From: Chrysomallon squamiferum
Lineage: Eukaryota; Mollusca; Gastropoda; Neomphalida; Peltospiridae
Assembly: GCA_012295275.1 (NCBI GenBank)
Contig: CM022677.1
Coordinates: 25,144,121 to 25,208,120 of the forward strand
Direction of reading: 5' to 3'
DNA length: 64,000 nt
A program made the translations under genes and the position numbers. Numbering within the stretch: position 1 is the first letter of the stretch; every line of letters begins with the position of its first letter. Below are positions 27,190-59,700 of the stretch, piece after piece. Below the pieces are notes generated by a model, which worked only from the letters and a program-made list of their open reading frames with translations, searched no databases and was not told where the DNA came from.

Positions 27190-30152
27190 AAATTGCACTG
27201 TTCTATCCTATGATATCATACTTTATTTTGTTTATATTATCATATATTTCAAGTTTTACAAAACATCACCTGGACCAAGAGCAAGTCCATCTTTTCTCTT
27301 GTAGTACTTTGCTTTGTGTATTGCTATCAAAGCTGCTCCATTTATCAGCAGTCTGAAACATTTCAACAAATGCATCTTAGTCATGTAATATGAAACATTT
27401 CAACATGACAACATTTTAAACATTTTAATATTTGGTAATCTAATTAACCAATTTTGCTCCATTTTATGAACAGTCTGTACTATTTGAATGTTTTACAGTA
27501 TTTTAACACATAATAATCTGAAACATTTTAACATGTATAATATGTTGTGTGTATCTGAAACATTTCAAAATGTCATTCTATTCATCAACATTCAAAAACA
27601 TTTCAACATGGAATATTTTGGTTGTATAGTAATCTGAAACATTTAACATTTGTGGGTGTAATTAATTAATCTTAACACAACATTTTAATCTTTGAAAATT
27701 TATAACATGTAATATTTGAATGTGCCATATTTTAATCATAATAATCTGAAACATTTTAACATGCTGTGATATTCAGTGTCATACTATTTAAAATAAAGAA
27801 AATATTCTAATGTAATAACATGGTTGTAAATTCTAAACATTTAACATTTGGGGTTAATTAAAATCCCTTTCAGAACAGATGAAATATAACATGGAATATT
27901 TTGTAATAGTTTGTCTTTCAACATGTGGATATTCTATTTGAAAATAAAGAAAATTAATTAAACATGGTACTTTTAACACTCACAGGTTAAAAACCCTTTC
28001 AGAACAGATGAAATCAACAGTCAAACTAACAAGTGTCTTCAGACTCACAGTAATCCTTTCACTCACAGTAAAGATCTGACTCACAGCAACGCTAATCAAA
28101 CTAACAACTAAGCTTCAGACTCACAGTAATGCTCAAAGTCCAAATTAAATTTCAATTTAAATACAGTAGTAAAACTTAAAACTCACAAAACTTCAACTCT
28201 TACGAAGCTAAGATTCACACAAAGTTCAGATTCTTATAAATCCAAGACTCACATAAACTCACACTTACCTAAAAGCATCATTCATGTGCTGATAATTAAA
28301 CTCATCAGGTGCCAATCCGACCACAACAGCATTTGGGTTGTTGGTATCTACACCTGAAAAGAAACCAGACTACAGTCAAAATCAAACTATTCCCATATAT
28401 GTTATTTACAACTAACTGTAGATGAGATATTATGTGAAGTGTGATGGATAAACAGGCTATGGCTACACCTGAAAAGAAACAAGACTGCACTGAAAGTCAA
28501 ACTATTCTTATAAATGTCATTTACAACTAACTGTAGATAAGATATTATATGAAGTGTAACAGATAAAGAGATTCATGACTTTGTAATGACCATCTTGGTC
28601 CATTTGAAATATTAGTTGTCTATTTATTCTGGTTTATGTGAGGTAATTGTCTGTCTGTCTGTCTGTCTGTCATCACAAGATTTCCTTCTTTTAAATGATA
28701 ACCTGTTTTTGAGGATTCCCTTCACATATCAATATAATAATAATAATAATAATAATAATGAAATACTGTATATATAGAAAATGTGTGATAAGTATATTAA
28801 ATAGTAATTATATATGTATATTTATGTGTGTGTGAATGATGTATGACTGTATATAAATATATATATCAAGCAGGAGATGGTATAACTTTCTAGTAAATTT
28901 CTAAATGAAATTTATCTGTGAAGTCTTATACCACATTGTTTGTACTTAAACAAAATTTCTACTTAAATGAAAATATACCAGTAAAATTTTATACAGCATC
29001 TTTTTCAAGCTACAGAAGAGGTTAACACATATCAAACAGTAGTAGACATGACTTTATAGTAAAATTTCTAACACAAAATTTATCTGTAAAATCTTCTACT
29101 ACACCGTCTGACAAATAGAACACCTGAATTTCTAAAATTAAAATTTTACCTGTAAAATCCTCTACAGCATCTTTGTCAAGGATTAGAAGTGGTCGATATT
29201 TGTTAGTTTCTACTAAAACACGGGCTGCAGTCAACGATGTAAAAACCTCATCTGAGTCAACATCAAAGCCAATATCTGAAAACATACAACTCTTTTTTAT
29301 ATTGTATTTAGTACAGTCCACATCACACATTATCTACCTTTATACTATGTTTAGTACAGACCATGATAATCCCACAACTATCCACCTTTTATTTAGTACA
29401 GCTGATATCTCATACTATCTTTATACTACATTTAGTACATATCACACGTTACCCTGCTTTAAACTACATCATCATACACAAACCATCATTACACTACAAT
29501 TACACTACCCAATTATTGTACCTGATATCTCACACTATCTTTATATTATACATATCACACGAATCATATCATTATCTTAATTATATCATCAGTCTTTATA
29601 TATATATTTAGTCATATCTACCTATCTTTGTAACAGAGAGAACATCCAACAGAGTACCCAGGAAATATGCTACTGTCACATACACTAATACTAACAGTGC
29701 AAAAGAGTAACTTTTATATCATACAAGTACCCACCTTTATAACAGAGATAACTCACAACTGCAAAACTGTACCCACAGTATCATCCATAAAACCCTATTA
29801 AACACCAGTTATATCTCTGTCATGCAGTCACCATATACAACTATACAATACACATATATTACCCATCTTATGATTATATAAACAACTGTAACTCATATTC
29901 ACCACAACCAACTTTATCTCATGTACAAAACCCATGTTTCACCCATTATTCATCACATGCTCAAAGCTGTCATTTCTAACCTATTATCCTATAGTAATTT
30001 AATACAACATTACAACACAACAGCAATGATGATAATGATGACAATAGTGACAGTGATAAAAATTATTATAATAATGATGGTGATACAAATGATGATAATG
30101 AATATGTCACTTTGAGTTAGATAACAGCAATAATGATCAGTTTTGATGATGT

Positions 30153-30205
<53 letters not shown>

Positions 30206-31050
30206 ACCTCTCAGTCTCTCCAGCAGGTTTCTCTTCGACTCTTTGGTTGTGTTGGTGACAAATTTGATGTTGATGTTTTTCTCTCTCAGTCTACAACACA
30301 AAATTTACATCTATTATCAGATGAAGTTACATCATCAGTCATTTAATATTTCTTATCAGCCTACATTAAGTCAACAGTTATTATAAGCTTATAATAAAGA
30401 AACTGTTATTCTTATAATAAACCTGGTGCCGTTATGATTTCAGATAAAGTTATAACTAAGAACAGAACAAAAGATAATACTGTGGAATTTACTAAATTTA
30501 CATGAGATACTAACCAATTTTTTCTTCTTTTTTTTCAAATCACAGCTTTAAACTATTAACCAATATGGAATTACTGTAAATTGTTGGAAATAATAACAGT
30601 CTTTTAACTGTAGGATATATGAAGATTTTTTTTTTTATTATTTCCTTAAATATATATATTTATCTCTTGCAAATGTAAAGATATATTTGTTTCTTTGAAC
30701 TACAGTGATATATTTAACTGTGGGAAACATAAAGCTACTGTAAATGGTTGACAATATGGGACACAATATGACTTCTGGATAAATTAAAATGGATGTGTTT
30801 AATTTTAAACTCAGCTGCTAATATAAAGATAATTATGTTTAATTGTGGGAAATATAAAGACACATTTAGGTGGCAAATTAAGAAGACATTCAAAAACGTA
30901 AAGCTGTAGGAAACTTTTGTAAATATTAACTGTTGAAGAATTAATAAGAAAATCTTTAAACCTTTTGACTGCTGCTATAGATCCAGTTATTTCTGAATCC
31001 TCAATGTGAACAGTCCCACTCAAGTCGACCAGAATAACCTTGACCTTCAT
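25133..31050 (-). CDS. HDHD2: Haloacid dehalogenase-like hydrolase domain-containing protein 2
   Basis: Eight exons: 31050-30962, 30290-30208, 29275-29150, 28353-28269, 27352-27270, 26622-26489, 25796-25733, 25236-25133 (stop TAA). Sum 768 nt, 255 aa (vertebrate HDHD2 about 259). All phases join. HAD motifs in order: motif [12 protein letters not shown] (residues 8-18; the second Asp is Ser, as in family members), motif [10 protein letters not shown], the cap region with [22 protein letters not shown] and [20 protein letters not shown], motif III Lys in VGKPEK, and motif [16 protein letters not shown] split across exons 6/7, ending [14 protein letters not shown]. The fold is a type-II-cap HAD phosphatase; the physiological substrate is not well established. 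Exon 6 uses a weak donor (GAT|GTCAGT). The start is the ATG that places motif I at the expected distance; a possible upstream exon is listed separately. Confidence 0.93.
25370..25610. repeat. ~32-bp tandem repeat, AGTATTAAACAGTATAGTTT
   Basis: About seven imperfect units in HDHD2 intron 7, just 5' of exon 8 on the gene strand. Confidence 0.75.
26220..26470. repeat. ~120-bp tandem duplication in HDHD2 intron 6
   Basis: Two copies share ATTTATATCAGTACATGAAC and GTATGAAAACAAACGTAATC, and both end near GAATACTTCTGCTAG. Confidence 0.75.
26733..27190. repeat. Three tandem copies of a 150-180-bp unit ending in (GA)n
   Basis: Each copy carries GAATATGTAGTGTTACA, AAATTTTCTAAAAA, TGTTTATTATTATCAG and a GA tract that varies in length (the longest at 27133-27188). 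Located in HDHD2 intron 5. Confidence 0.85.
27360..27790. repeat. Degenerate repeats carrying the exon 5 acceptor sequence
   Basis: Several CTGAAACATTT words recur (27354, 27518, 27554, 27636, 27748). On the gene strand this word reads AAATGTTTCAG, the 3' end of HDHD2 intron 4. At 27453-27480 the match extends into exon 5 sequence (GCTCCATTTTATGAACAGTC against GCTCCATTTATCAGCAGTC). Confidence 0.65.
28345..28585. repeat. ~115-bp tandem duplication including the HDHD2 exon 4 acceptor
   Basis: The two copies begin CTACACCTGAAAAGAAAC (28348 and 28464) and continue through TTTACAACTAACTGTAGAT and GATATTAT. On the gene strand the duplicated part is the 3' end of intron 3, including the CAG and the first six exon bases. 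Confidence 0.85.
28900..29165. repeat. Three degenerate copies of the HDHD2 exon 3 donor region
   Basis: The real junction (29141-29180: TTTTACCTGTAAAATCCTCT then ACAGCATCTTTGTC) is echoed near 29064-29110, 28968-29020 and 28902-28940. The copy at 28968 keeps ACAGCATCTTTTTCAAG. Confidence 0.75.
30143..30206. repeat. (GAT)n microsatellite touching the HDHD2 exon 2 donor
   Basis: On the gene strand the intron starts GTAATCATCATCATCATC: the repeat begins four bases inside the intron. Confidence 0.9.
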
Positions 31051-32230
31051 CTCTCCTCTTTCTAAATGGAGTCATTCAGTTCTCATTTCAAGTTTCCAAA
31101 GATATTCAGCTTTTTTGATGTAACTCTGAAATTAAACAATTTTATGCATATAATTATCTTGGATCATAAACTAGTCACTGTAGTAAAATTACAATTATCC
31201 CCTGGGGGGGTTAATGGAAATGCTTCTGAGGATCAGTAAATGTCTAGGATTCGAAAGGTTCAATTATGATAGGGTACCAGTATAAGAAACTTCTGTTTAA
31301 TATGATCTTTTGTGGGTATTATTGGGAGATTTTAAATATTTTTGGGAAATTATCAAAGTTTATTTATCTTTAAATGGAGGAATTTATTACTGGTAAAAAA
31401 AATGTTTTACATGCTTAGGGTCAAAGATTAAAAAAGGGATTAAAGGTCTCAAAATTTTGCTAAGCCGTGAGTTATTGAAAATTAATTGAACATACCAATT
31501 TAATGTACTAGTTAGTTTGTTAGATTTCTTGGGTTTTTTTCAGTCCTTTTTATGTCACCTATGGCACTGCCTTCCATAACTAATCTACTGAAAATATCGT
31601 AAATCATTAATATTTCCTTAATTTAATTTGTTTTTAACCTACTGGGTTTATGAACTAAAACATTAACATGCTCTTTTTTTCTTATCTCAAGCACATTCTG
31701 GTTATCGGTAAATTTTACCACTGTTATTCTTGTTATCAGTTCACTGTGTTATATTCATAGCTGTAAAGGCACCAACATGCATTTCAAATACCGAATCTTT
31801 GAACAATGGTGGGATGGTTAACAGTTAGAAGACTGTACATATAAATGACACCTCTGTAAAAAAAAAAAGTAATAACAAAAAACAAATCAACAACATAATT
31901 TTCAAACAAATTACATGAAATAAATTTTCTGTTAATTACATTTCTATTATAACCAGTTAATATTATGCAATTTATTGGTTTTTTTCAGTTGTTTTTTTTT
32001 TTTTTTTTTTTTTTTAACTGTATTTCTTTCAGCAATACATTCAAATAATACTCCACGTATTTTGGGATTTGAATAATAATTTTGTATACATGTTGTTTAT
32101 GCATACCTCTGTTAAAAGTAATAAGAAGCCGGAGTTAAACATAGTTTTTGAGAGTGAGATACGTACACGGTACACTGTACCGTACAGCAACTGTTTAATT
32201 ATTTAAGATGCAATCTCTCTTTCCACTTAC

Positions 32231-32294
32231 CGGTTTGTAGTTTAAAGTGTCTGAAGTTGGCGCCTGGATAGCAATCTACTGCTTTATCAGACAT
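32231..32294 (-). other. Candidate upstream exon of HDHD2 with an ATG
   Basis: On the minus strand an ATG at 32294 opens MSDKAVDCYPGANFRHFKLQ and T, then a consensus donor ACCG|GTAAGT in phase 1. Joined to an acceptor at 31062 it stays in frame with the HDHD2 ATG at 31050, which would lengthen the protein by 25 residues. Joined to the stronger acceptor at 31126 (TTTAATTTCAG) it stops after a few codons and would be an upstream ORF in the 5' UTR. I favour the second. Confidence 0.4.
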
Positions 32295-32309
32295 GATCTG
32301 TTTGTAGTT

Positions 32310-32483
32310 TTAAAATTTAGCCCTAAATGTGGGATATTTAGGTGGTTTATTAACTTTAGGAGCGGTGCGTGGAACTTGAGGGGTAGTCTTTAAATTTGGA
32401 CGTTTACACGGAGTACTATTCGATGGTGATAAAAGACCCAGTTTTGGTCTACTTTGGAGTACCAGTTTCAGTGCTGGGATTAT
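32310..32483 (-). other. Unassigned proline/lysine-rich open frame
   Basis: A 57-codon stop-free stretch upstream of the candidate HDHD2 exon reads ...LLSPSNSTPCKRPNLKTTPQ and then VPRTAPKVNKPPKYPTFRAK before TAA. The composition looks like the basic, disordered tail of a real protein, and a possible but weak phase-1 acceptor (CCCAG) lies near its start. No family recognised. Confidence 0.25.
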
Positions 32484-32909
32484 TCACTACTTTTTTTTTC
32501 TTCCTCTATTTTTTTTTTTTTTTTTTTTTTTATTCCTTTGGGGCTAACAGAGAAAGGAAATAAAAAAATTCCGATATCGTACATTCCGATAATTTAGTTT
32601 TATAATTTTTTTCTTGCCCACTTTACCACATTCGGCTTTTTATTTAGCTTTATCTTGTTTTGGATTTAAGACTTTAAAGGGAATTTACGTAATGCTTAAT
32701 CAGTAAGTTTAGTGTCTGACTTGCCCAGTTTTGGTTGTTAAGGTTTAAATCAAATGTCACAGCTGCTGATTTTAACGTTGGTTTTATAATAAAAATTATT
32801 CTTTTTCTTTCTTTTGGAAGGGAGATTACTCTATTCTTGTTCTTTGTTGTTACTTGAATAAAGTGTCCCATAAAATGTGGCGCACCATCACACACACACA
32901 CACACACAC

Positions 32910-32982
<73 letters not shown>

Positions 32983-33802
32983 TATATACTCGCACACCCA
33001 TACAGAGATGCGTACATACGTACATACACTCACATACGAGATGCCCTTGCGGTATTTGAAAAGCCAATGCCATTCAATTTATAACAGCCTGTTAGTGTTA
33101 TTTTAATCCTGTCATCCTTTCATTTAATTTATTTTCTGTAAAGCAGAAATTGTCTTCCATAAATAATCTGATTAAAACATATCAACTAGTTAACTGACTA
33201 AAACGTACTCGAAACCTAAAGTGCAAGCCTTCTAAATGTATTTTTCACATCAAATTCCTAATCATGAAGCCACGCCCATACATACATACACACACACGCA
33301 CACACACTCACACAAACACTACACAGTTATACCTACACAATGCATATGTATATAAATTGCTACGTACAAGCAGATTTAAACACACGGAACACAGTCGTAC
33401 ACACATACATACGTACATATTTACTAGTACATACATACATACATAATATACATACATGCGCACATGCATGTACACATACATGCATACATACACGAATGCA
33501 TTCAAATTCATACACACACACATAAACCCATACACAGATATTCATATCAGAGCAACCTCAGATTAATTCAGTGTGTCTTGTTTGCCTTTCTATAAGAAAT
33601 ACAAAAACTATCCTTTATCGCGTTATAAAATACAATGAAACTGTGAATACCATGCCTCATCCATTGTGGGCAGTCGACAACAGAACGAAACAGACAAGTC
33701 TCAAGTTGTTGGAAGTACCGCGCTGTCTTATCAATTACAGATTAACACCGATTTCTCACAGAAGAATGCATTTTCCACGTCGCGAGGAAACACAGAAGAC
33801 AG

Positions 33803-33857
33803 CGACATTAAATGTCGACCAGGCAGGCCGCCATTGTCCGCCATTGTCCGCCATTAT
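33803..33857. promoter_or_regulatory. Palindrome followed by three CCGCCATTGT-like repeats
   Basis: CGACATTAAATGTCG (33803-33817) is an inverted repeat. From 33828 to 33857 there are three head-to-tail decamers, CCGCCATTGT, CCGCCATTGT, CCGCCATTAT. The core resembles the YY1 site (CCGCCAT, family knowledge). It lies about 0.94 kb upstream of the LRRC71 start codon in a GC-richer island, consistent with promoter DNA. Confidence 0.4.
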
Positions 33858-34127
33858 ACATTTTTAAAAGCATGAACACGTTTATGTTTCCAGTTGTTTG
33901 GTTTCTTTCAATGATAATCTTTCCACGACATTGATTCTTAACACTCTTTAATTGCTGGGTTTTTTTTTTTTTCTGTAATTAATAAAGTCATGACTGCACT
34001 GAACAGTATTGGAAAAAAATAAAAAATATATATATTAATATGCTCTGTCTTAGTCTGATTCAGATAGAGAAAAATGTCTTCCCCTGCAACGATGTGGAGC
34101 AGGCTAAGGTAAGAAAAATTATTTACT

Positions 34128-34234
<107 letters not shown>

Positions 34235-34491
34235 ATCTATGCACAGTACAGACAGACACATACATGAGACAGTAAGAATATAAAAGATAAAGAAAGACAC
34301 AGCGAAATAGCGAAATAAAGACACAATGAAAGAGACACCCAGACAGACACAGTGACAGAATGAATTAAGACACAGAGAGACAGACAGAGCGAAATGAAGA
34401 CACAATGAAAGAGACACACAGACAATCACAGTGACAGAATGAATTAAGACAGAGAGAGACAGACAGAGCGAAATGAAGACACACTCAAAAG

Positions 34492-34540
<49 letters not shown>

Positions 34541-34794
34541 CACACACAGAGCCAGAATGAAACAACGGTCGATGAACAGGAAATAAACAATTAGCAAAAG
34601 TTAATTGTTCTATTGTTTTTATTTCGTTAACATTCACCTGCCCCACTGCTTCAATCAATAAGTAATTTCCTGTACTTAACAAAGCATGATAAGAACCGTT
34701 TGTTCACGAGACTACAATAACAAACAGCGAAGACATTCGACACAGTGACAGTGTGACAGCGAGACTTGAATTAAACGCACACAGTCAGTCGACA

Positions 34795-54704
<19,910 letters not shown>

Positions 54705-54756
54705 AATACAGGTATGTGTATCTATATCTGTGTGTATGTATGTGTGTATGTATATG

Positions 54757-54919
<163 letters not shown>

Positions 54920-55679
54920 GTATGTATGTATGTATGTATGTATGTATGTGTTTGTGTGTGAGCATCTTTTTGTTTTAGTATATATATGTATATAAGTAAG
55001 TATCTACTCTTCTGTCTCTGTGCATTTGTGTGTCTATTTGTGTATCTGTCCATGTAATGTGTGTTTGAGTGTGTGTTATTATAAGACTGCTTGATTGAGT
55101 GTAATGTATGCTGTAATGTATAATATTGATAACTGAGTTGATGAGAACTGATGTATGTCATAACTAATGCAGGTGATAACTGAAATAATTATATGACAGT
55201 TGAGATATATCATAACTAATGTATATGGTAACTATATATGATAACTGGTATATTAGACAACTGATGTTTATGGTAACATGTATATGGCAACTTAATGCAT
55301 CTTTAATTTGTGTGTTTGACGGTTAATGTTGCTGATGTCTCCAGTTTTGATAATTTATATTAATTACACATTTCAGGTGAAAGACTGCTTTGATGTGATA
55401 ATTCTGTGATAACTGGTGTTTGTGATAAACGATGTTTGTGATGTGGTAAAATCTGTCAGCTGAAAAGATGAACAGCGAATAATTTACATTTACTCAGAAC
55501 ATCAACTCTCTGTATGAATGACAGTGAACAATTTTGCATTTACAATTTTAGAGAATCTTAAAGAAACATAATTTGTGAATTTTAATGACAATTTACATTT
55601 ACAAAACTTTTACGTTTTAGGGGAATTTTAGAGGCATTTTGTATTTACAAAAACCTCACGTTTTGAGGAAATCATGATT

Positions 55680-56105
55680 AAGTTTGTGTAAATCTCAATG
55701 AATAATTTACATTTACAACATTACAGACGTTTGTGTAAATCATAATGAATAATTTACATTTACAACATTACAGACGTTTGTGTAAATCATAGTGAATAAT
55801 TTACATTTACAACATTACAGAAGTTTGTGTAAATCATAGTGAATAATTTACATTTACAACATTACAGAAGTTTGTGTAAATCATAATGAATAATTTACAT
55901 TTAAAACATTACAGACGTTTGTGTAAATCATAGTGAATAATTTTCATTTACAACATTACAGACGTTTGTGTAAATCATAGTGAATAATTTACATTTACAA
56001 CATTACAGACGTTTGTGTAAATCATAATAAATAATTTACATTTCCAACATCACATGTTTGTGTAAATCATGATGAATAATTTACATTTACAACATTTCAA
56101 CATTT
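55680..56105. repeat. ~47-53-bp minisatellite, about 8 units
   Basis: Unit GTTTGTGTAAATCATAGTGA then ATAATTTACATTTACAACAT and TACAGAC. Confidence 0.9.
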
Positions 56106-56242
56106 TTTTTAATCATGAAGAATTTACATGAACTGCACCTAGGTTTCCTGTTTCTAAAATATGTAAATAAAATATTTTTATTACTGTTATTGTTGCTCTT
56201 TCTTTCTTTCTTTGCTTCTTTGTCTTTTTGGTTTTACACAAT

Positions 56243-56300
<58 letters not shown>

Positions 56301-56859
56301 TAACAATAACAATAATAATAACAACACGTCTCTGTTGCTTTCAAAGTAAGAAATAAAAGAGAATTTGTCTTAATCCATGTGCCAAGACGACGCAGGTAAA
56401 TAATTGATGAAGATTTGTTTCGAAAAGCCATAAAAATGTTATTTTCAGACTTCCATTATTAACCTACAGCGTTTGTTAAAGTGTTATTTTAAACGTTCAT
56501 TACATTAACCTAGATTTTGTTGTCTGTCTGTTTTTTTTTTTTCTTCCTTTTTTTTCTGGTTTTTTTCTGTTTTTTTTAAATTTATTTTTAAGTATTTGGA
56601 AACAAAAGTTAGCATAGATTAAGCTGGAACGTTATTTTTAAACTATTTGAAAACAAGTAAGTATTGATGTTTATAGAACACCTTGATTGTCGCCTTGATC
56701 ATGCACTTTATCGACAGAAGCTCCGATTATATGACTAATATAATACATAAACCTCTTACCACGCGAATAATGGCTCTGATCCGTGATTTAAATTACATAA
56801 ACCTTTAATCATGTAAATAAGATTACATACAACTCTAGTCATGTAAGAGACCAAATAAA

Positions 56860-57375
56860 GCTGTTATAACGTTCAACATACTCTGGTAACGTAAATAACA
56901 CTAAACCATACTTTGATAACGTAAATAACACTAAACCATACTTTGGTAACGTAAATAACACTAAATAATACTCAGATAACGTAAATAACATTAAATCATA
57001 CTTTGGTAACGTAAATAACACTAAATCATACTTTGATAACGTAAATAACACTAAATCATACTTTGATAACGTAAATAACACTAAACCATACTTTGGTAAC
57101 GTAAATGACACTAAACCATACTCTGATAACGTAAATAACGTTAAATCATACTTGGTAACGTAAATAACACTAAACCATACTTTGATAACGTAAATAACAC
57201 TAAATAATACTTTGATAACATAAATAACACTAAATCATACTTGGTAACGTAAATAACACTAAACCATACTTTGATAACGTAAATAACACTAAATCATACT
57301 TTGATAACGTAAATAACACTAAATCGTATATTGATAACGTAAATAACACTAAATCGTATATTGATAACGTAAATA
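56860..57375. repeat. 30-bp minisatellite, about 17 units
   Basis: Unit GATAACGTAAATAACACTAA then ATCATACTTT; regular enough to leave open frames on the minus strand (VLFTLSKYDL). Confidence 0.92.
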
Positions 57376-57789
57376 AGAGATTGCATAAACCTCTGACCAA
57401 GTGAAAAAAAAAAAGACTGCATAAAGTTTTGATCACTTCAGTAAGAGACTAAAGCTCAAATCACGTAGTAACAAGACTGTATAAAACTCTGGATTATTCG
57501 ACTAAGACCCCAACAAGAGCCTAACCTTCAGGTGAAGTTACTACAATAAACAAAGCTCTGATCACGTACATACGAGTCTATGTAGATAGCTAGAGTACTC
57601 AAATAAAATGAGATATAAAATTATGATACTTATTTTATTTACTGTCATGGTATGTCGGACATATTGTTGTAATAACGAGATAGGACGACATCTGCCGAAC
57701 TTTTTCATAAGCATCTCTTCCCTCTAAACCGCAAGGAATATTTTATAGGTACAATCAACAGTAGGCTTCTTAAAACTGTCAATGATTCA

Positions 57790-58130
57790 TCTAAGGTTGA
57801 GTGAAGTTAAACTGGTGGATACTAAAAACTACAGTGGTAACTAAAACAGAAAAGGTTAATGTATTATATAAAAGAGAATGAAGTTACTTTGGTGGATACG
57901 AAAAACACAGTGGTATCTGAAACAGAAATGGTTAATTTATATAAAAGAGAATAAAGTTACTTTGTGGATACTAAAAACCACAGTGGTAACAAACAGAAAG
58001 GGTTAAAGATTTATATAAAAGAGAATGAGAGTTATTTGGTGGATACTAAAAGCAACAGTGCTACTGAAACAGAAGGCGTTAATAATTTATATAAAGGAGA
58101 ACGTAGTTATTTTGGTCGATGCTAAAATTC
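57790..58130. repeat. ~65-75-bp tandem repeat, 5 units
   Basis: Units carry TATAAAAGAGAATGAAGTTA, TTTGGTGGATACTAAAA and CAGTGGTAACTGAAACAGAA with small indels. Confidence 0.8.
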
Positions 58131-58529
58131 ATACTGGTAAATAAAACATGAAGTCTTAATTTCACATTATAGACATATTTATAGACCTTTCTCTTTTCAA
58201 TACAAAGTAATCGTTATTAAAATAGCTAGTTAGCTTTCACTGATATTAAAATCAACGGAGATGGAAATCTGATACTCGTTTTCTCTCTACATATGGAGTT
58301 CTGTTTTTTTTTTCTTTTCAAAACAACCGTTGTAGCGTTAACATCGTATCGTGTTACAATACGTTCAGTTGTTTATTATCTACATCTGACTGGGTACAGC
58401 AGTCATATACGACTGTCATTGTTGTAGATATTAACTGAGATTTGCCGCAGAAAGCTGTGTATTGTCTGACGCCATTTGTCATGACTTTTCTTTTATTTCA
58501 GTTTTGCTGTTTTTGTCGATGATGGTTAT

Positions 58530-58532
58530 TGC

Positions 58533-58584
<52 letters not shown>

Positions 58585-58834
58585 TTTTTTTTTTTATTAT
58601 CATAGTTTATGTTTTGGAAACAGGGATTTAGTGCAGATATGTATACTTTTTATTATGCTCTTTTAAAGTTCTTGTTATTCTGATTACTGTTATTATTAAT
58701 ATTCTTCTTCTTCTTCTTCTAATTATCATTCTTCTTTTTCTTCTTCTTGTTATTCTTATTATTCTTATGATTATTAATATTCTTCTTCTAGTTCTTTTTC
58801 TTGTTGTTGTTACTATTATTATTATTATTATTAA

Positions 58835-58874
<40 letters not shown>

Positions 58875-58960
58875 ATACTTATTATTTTACTAATTCTTCT
58901 TCTTCTTATTATTATTGTCATTGTTGCTGTTGTTGCTGGTAGTGGCTGAGGTGGTGTTGC
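58530..58960. repeat. ATT/TTC trinucleotide repeat cluster
   Basis: (ATT)n at 58535-58585 and 58810-58872, with TTC and TTG runs between them. Confidence 0.9.
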
Positions 58961-59262
58961 TGACGTTGTCACCTTGTTGATATTCTTGTAAATGTTGTTG
59001 TTCTTGCTACAGTTTTTGTAAAGAAGAAAATGGCAAATGACCAAGTAGTTATAAGATATTCTGAGTGAGGGATTAGAAACTATTTACTTCTTTGCTTGTA
59101 AAACAAATGTCCAGACAAAAGAATAACAAACAAAATCAACAGATCATTTAGCAATTTATTTCCATGGTAACAAACGACAATTAGAGTAAGAAAACACTTT
59201 AAAAAATAATCAGCATACTGATTGTGTAGACAACATACAAAAACTAGCAAACTTTCATAAAC

Positions 59263-59263
59263 T

Positions 59264-59348
<85 letters not shown>

Positions 59349-59376
59349 TAACAATAATAATAATGGTAACAATAAC

Positions 59377-59447
<71 letters not shown>

Positions 59448-59604
59448 TAATAATAATAATTTTGTGCTTAATTTAAATGCAAAAATCCACACAAATCCAG
59501 ACAAATCAAAATAAGGACAAAACAATAAATAATAAAATAGGGATGAAATATTTTTTTATTTAAAAGAATATATCTTATTATTATCATTTATCAGTAAAAT
59601 ACGC

Positions 59605-59698
<94 letters not shown>

Positions 59699-59700
59699 AA
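59263..59700. repeat. (AAT)n microsatellites, two long tracts
   Basis: 59263-59460 (about 195 bp, lightly interrupted) and 59605-59700. Confidence 0.95.

Noticed and set aside
29173-29580. 135-aa plus-strand frame
   Set aside because: Antisense shadow of HDHD2 exon 3 followed by degenerate repeats.
33571-33875. 98-aa plus-strand frame in the GC-richer island upstream of LRRC71
   Set aside because: No recognisable motif, no splice context, overlapping frames equally open; better read as regulatory DNA.
59244-59525. Poly-leucine and poly-isoleucine frames in ATT/AAT tracts (also at 4.4, 9.4, 40.2 and 60.3 kb)
   Set aside because: Direct translation of trinucleotide microsatellites.
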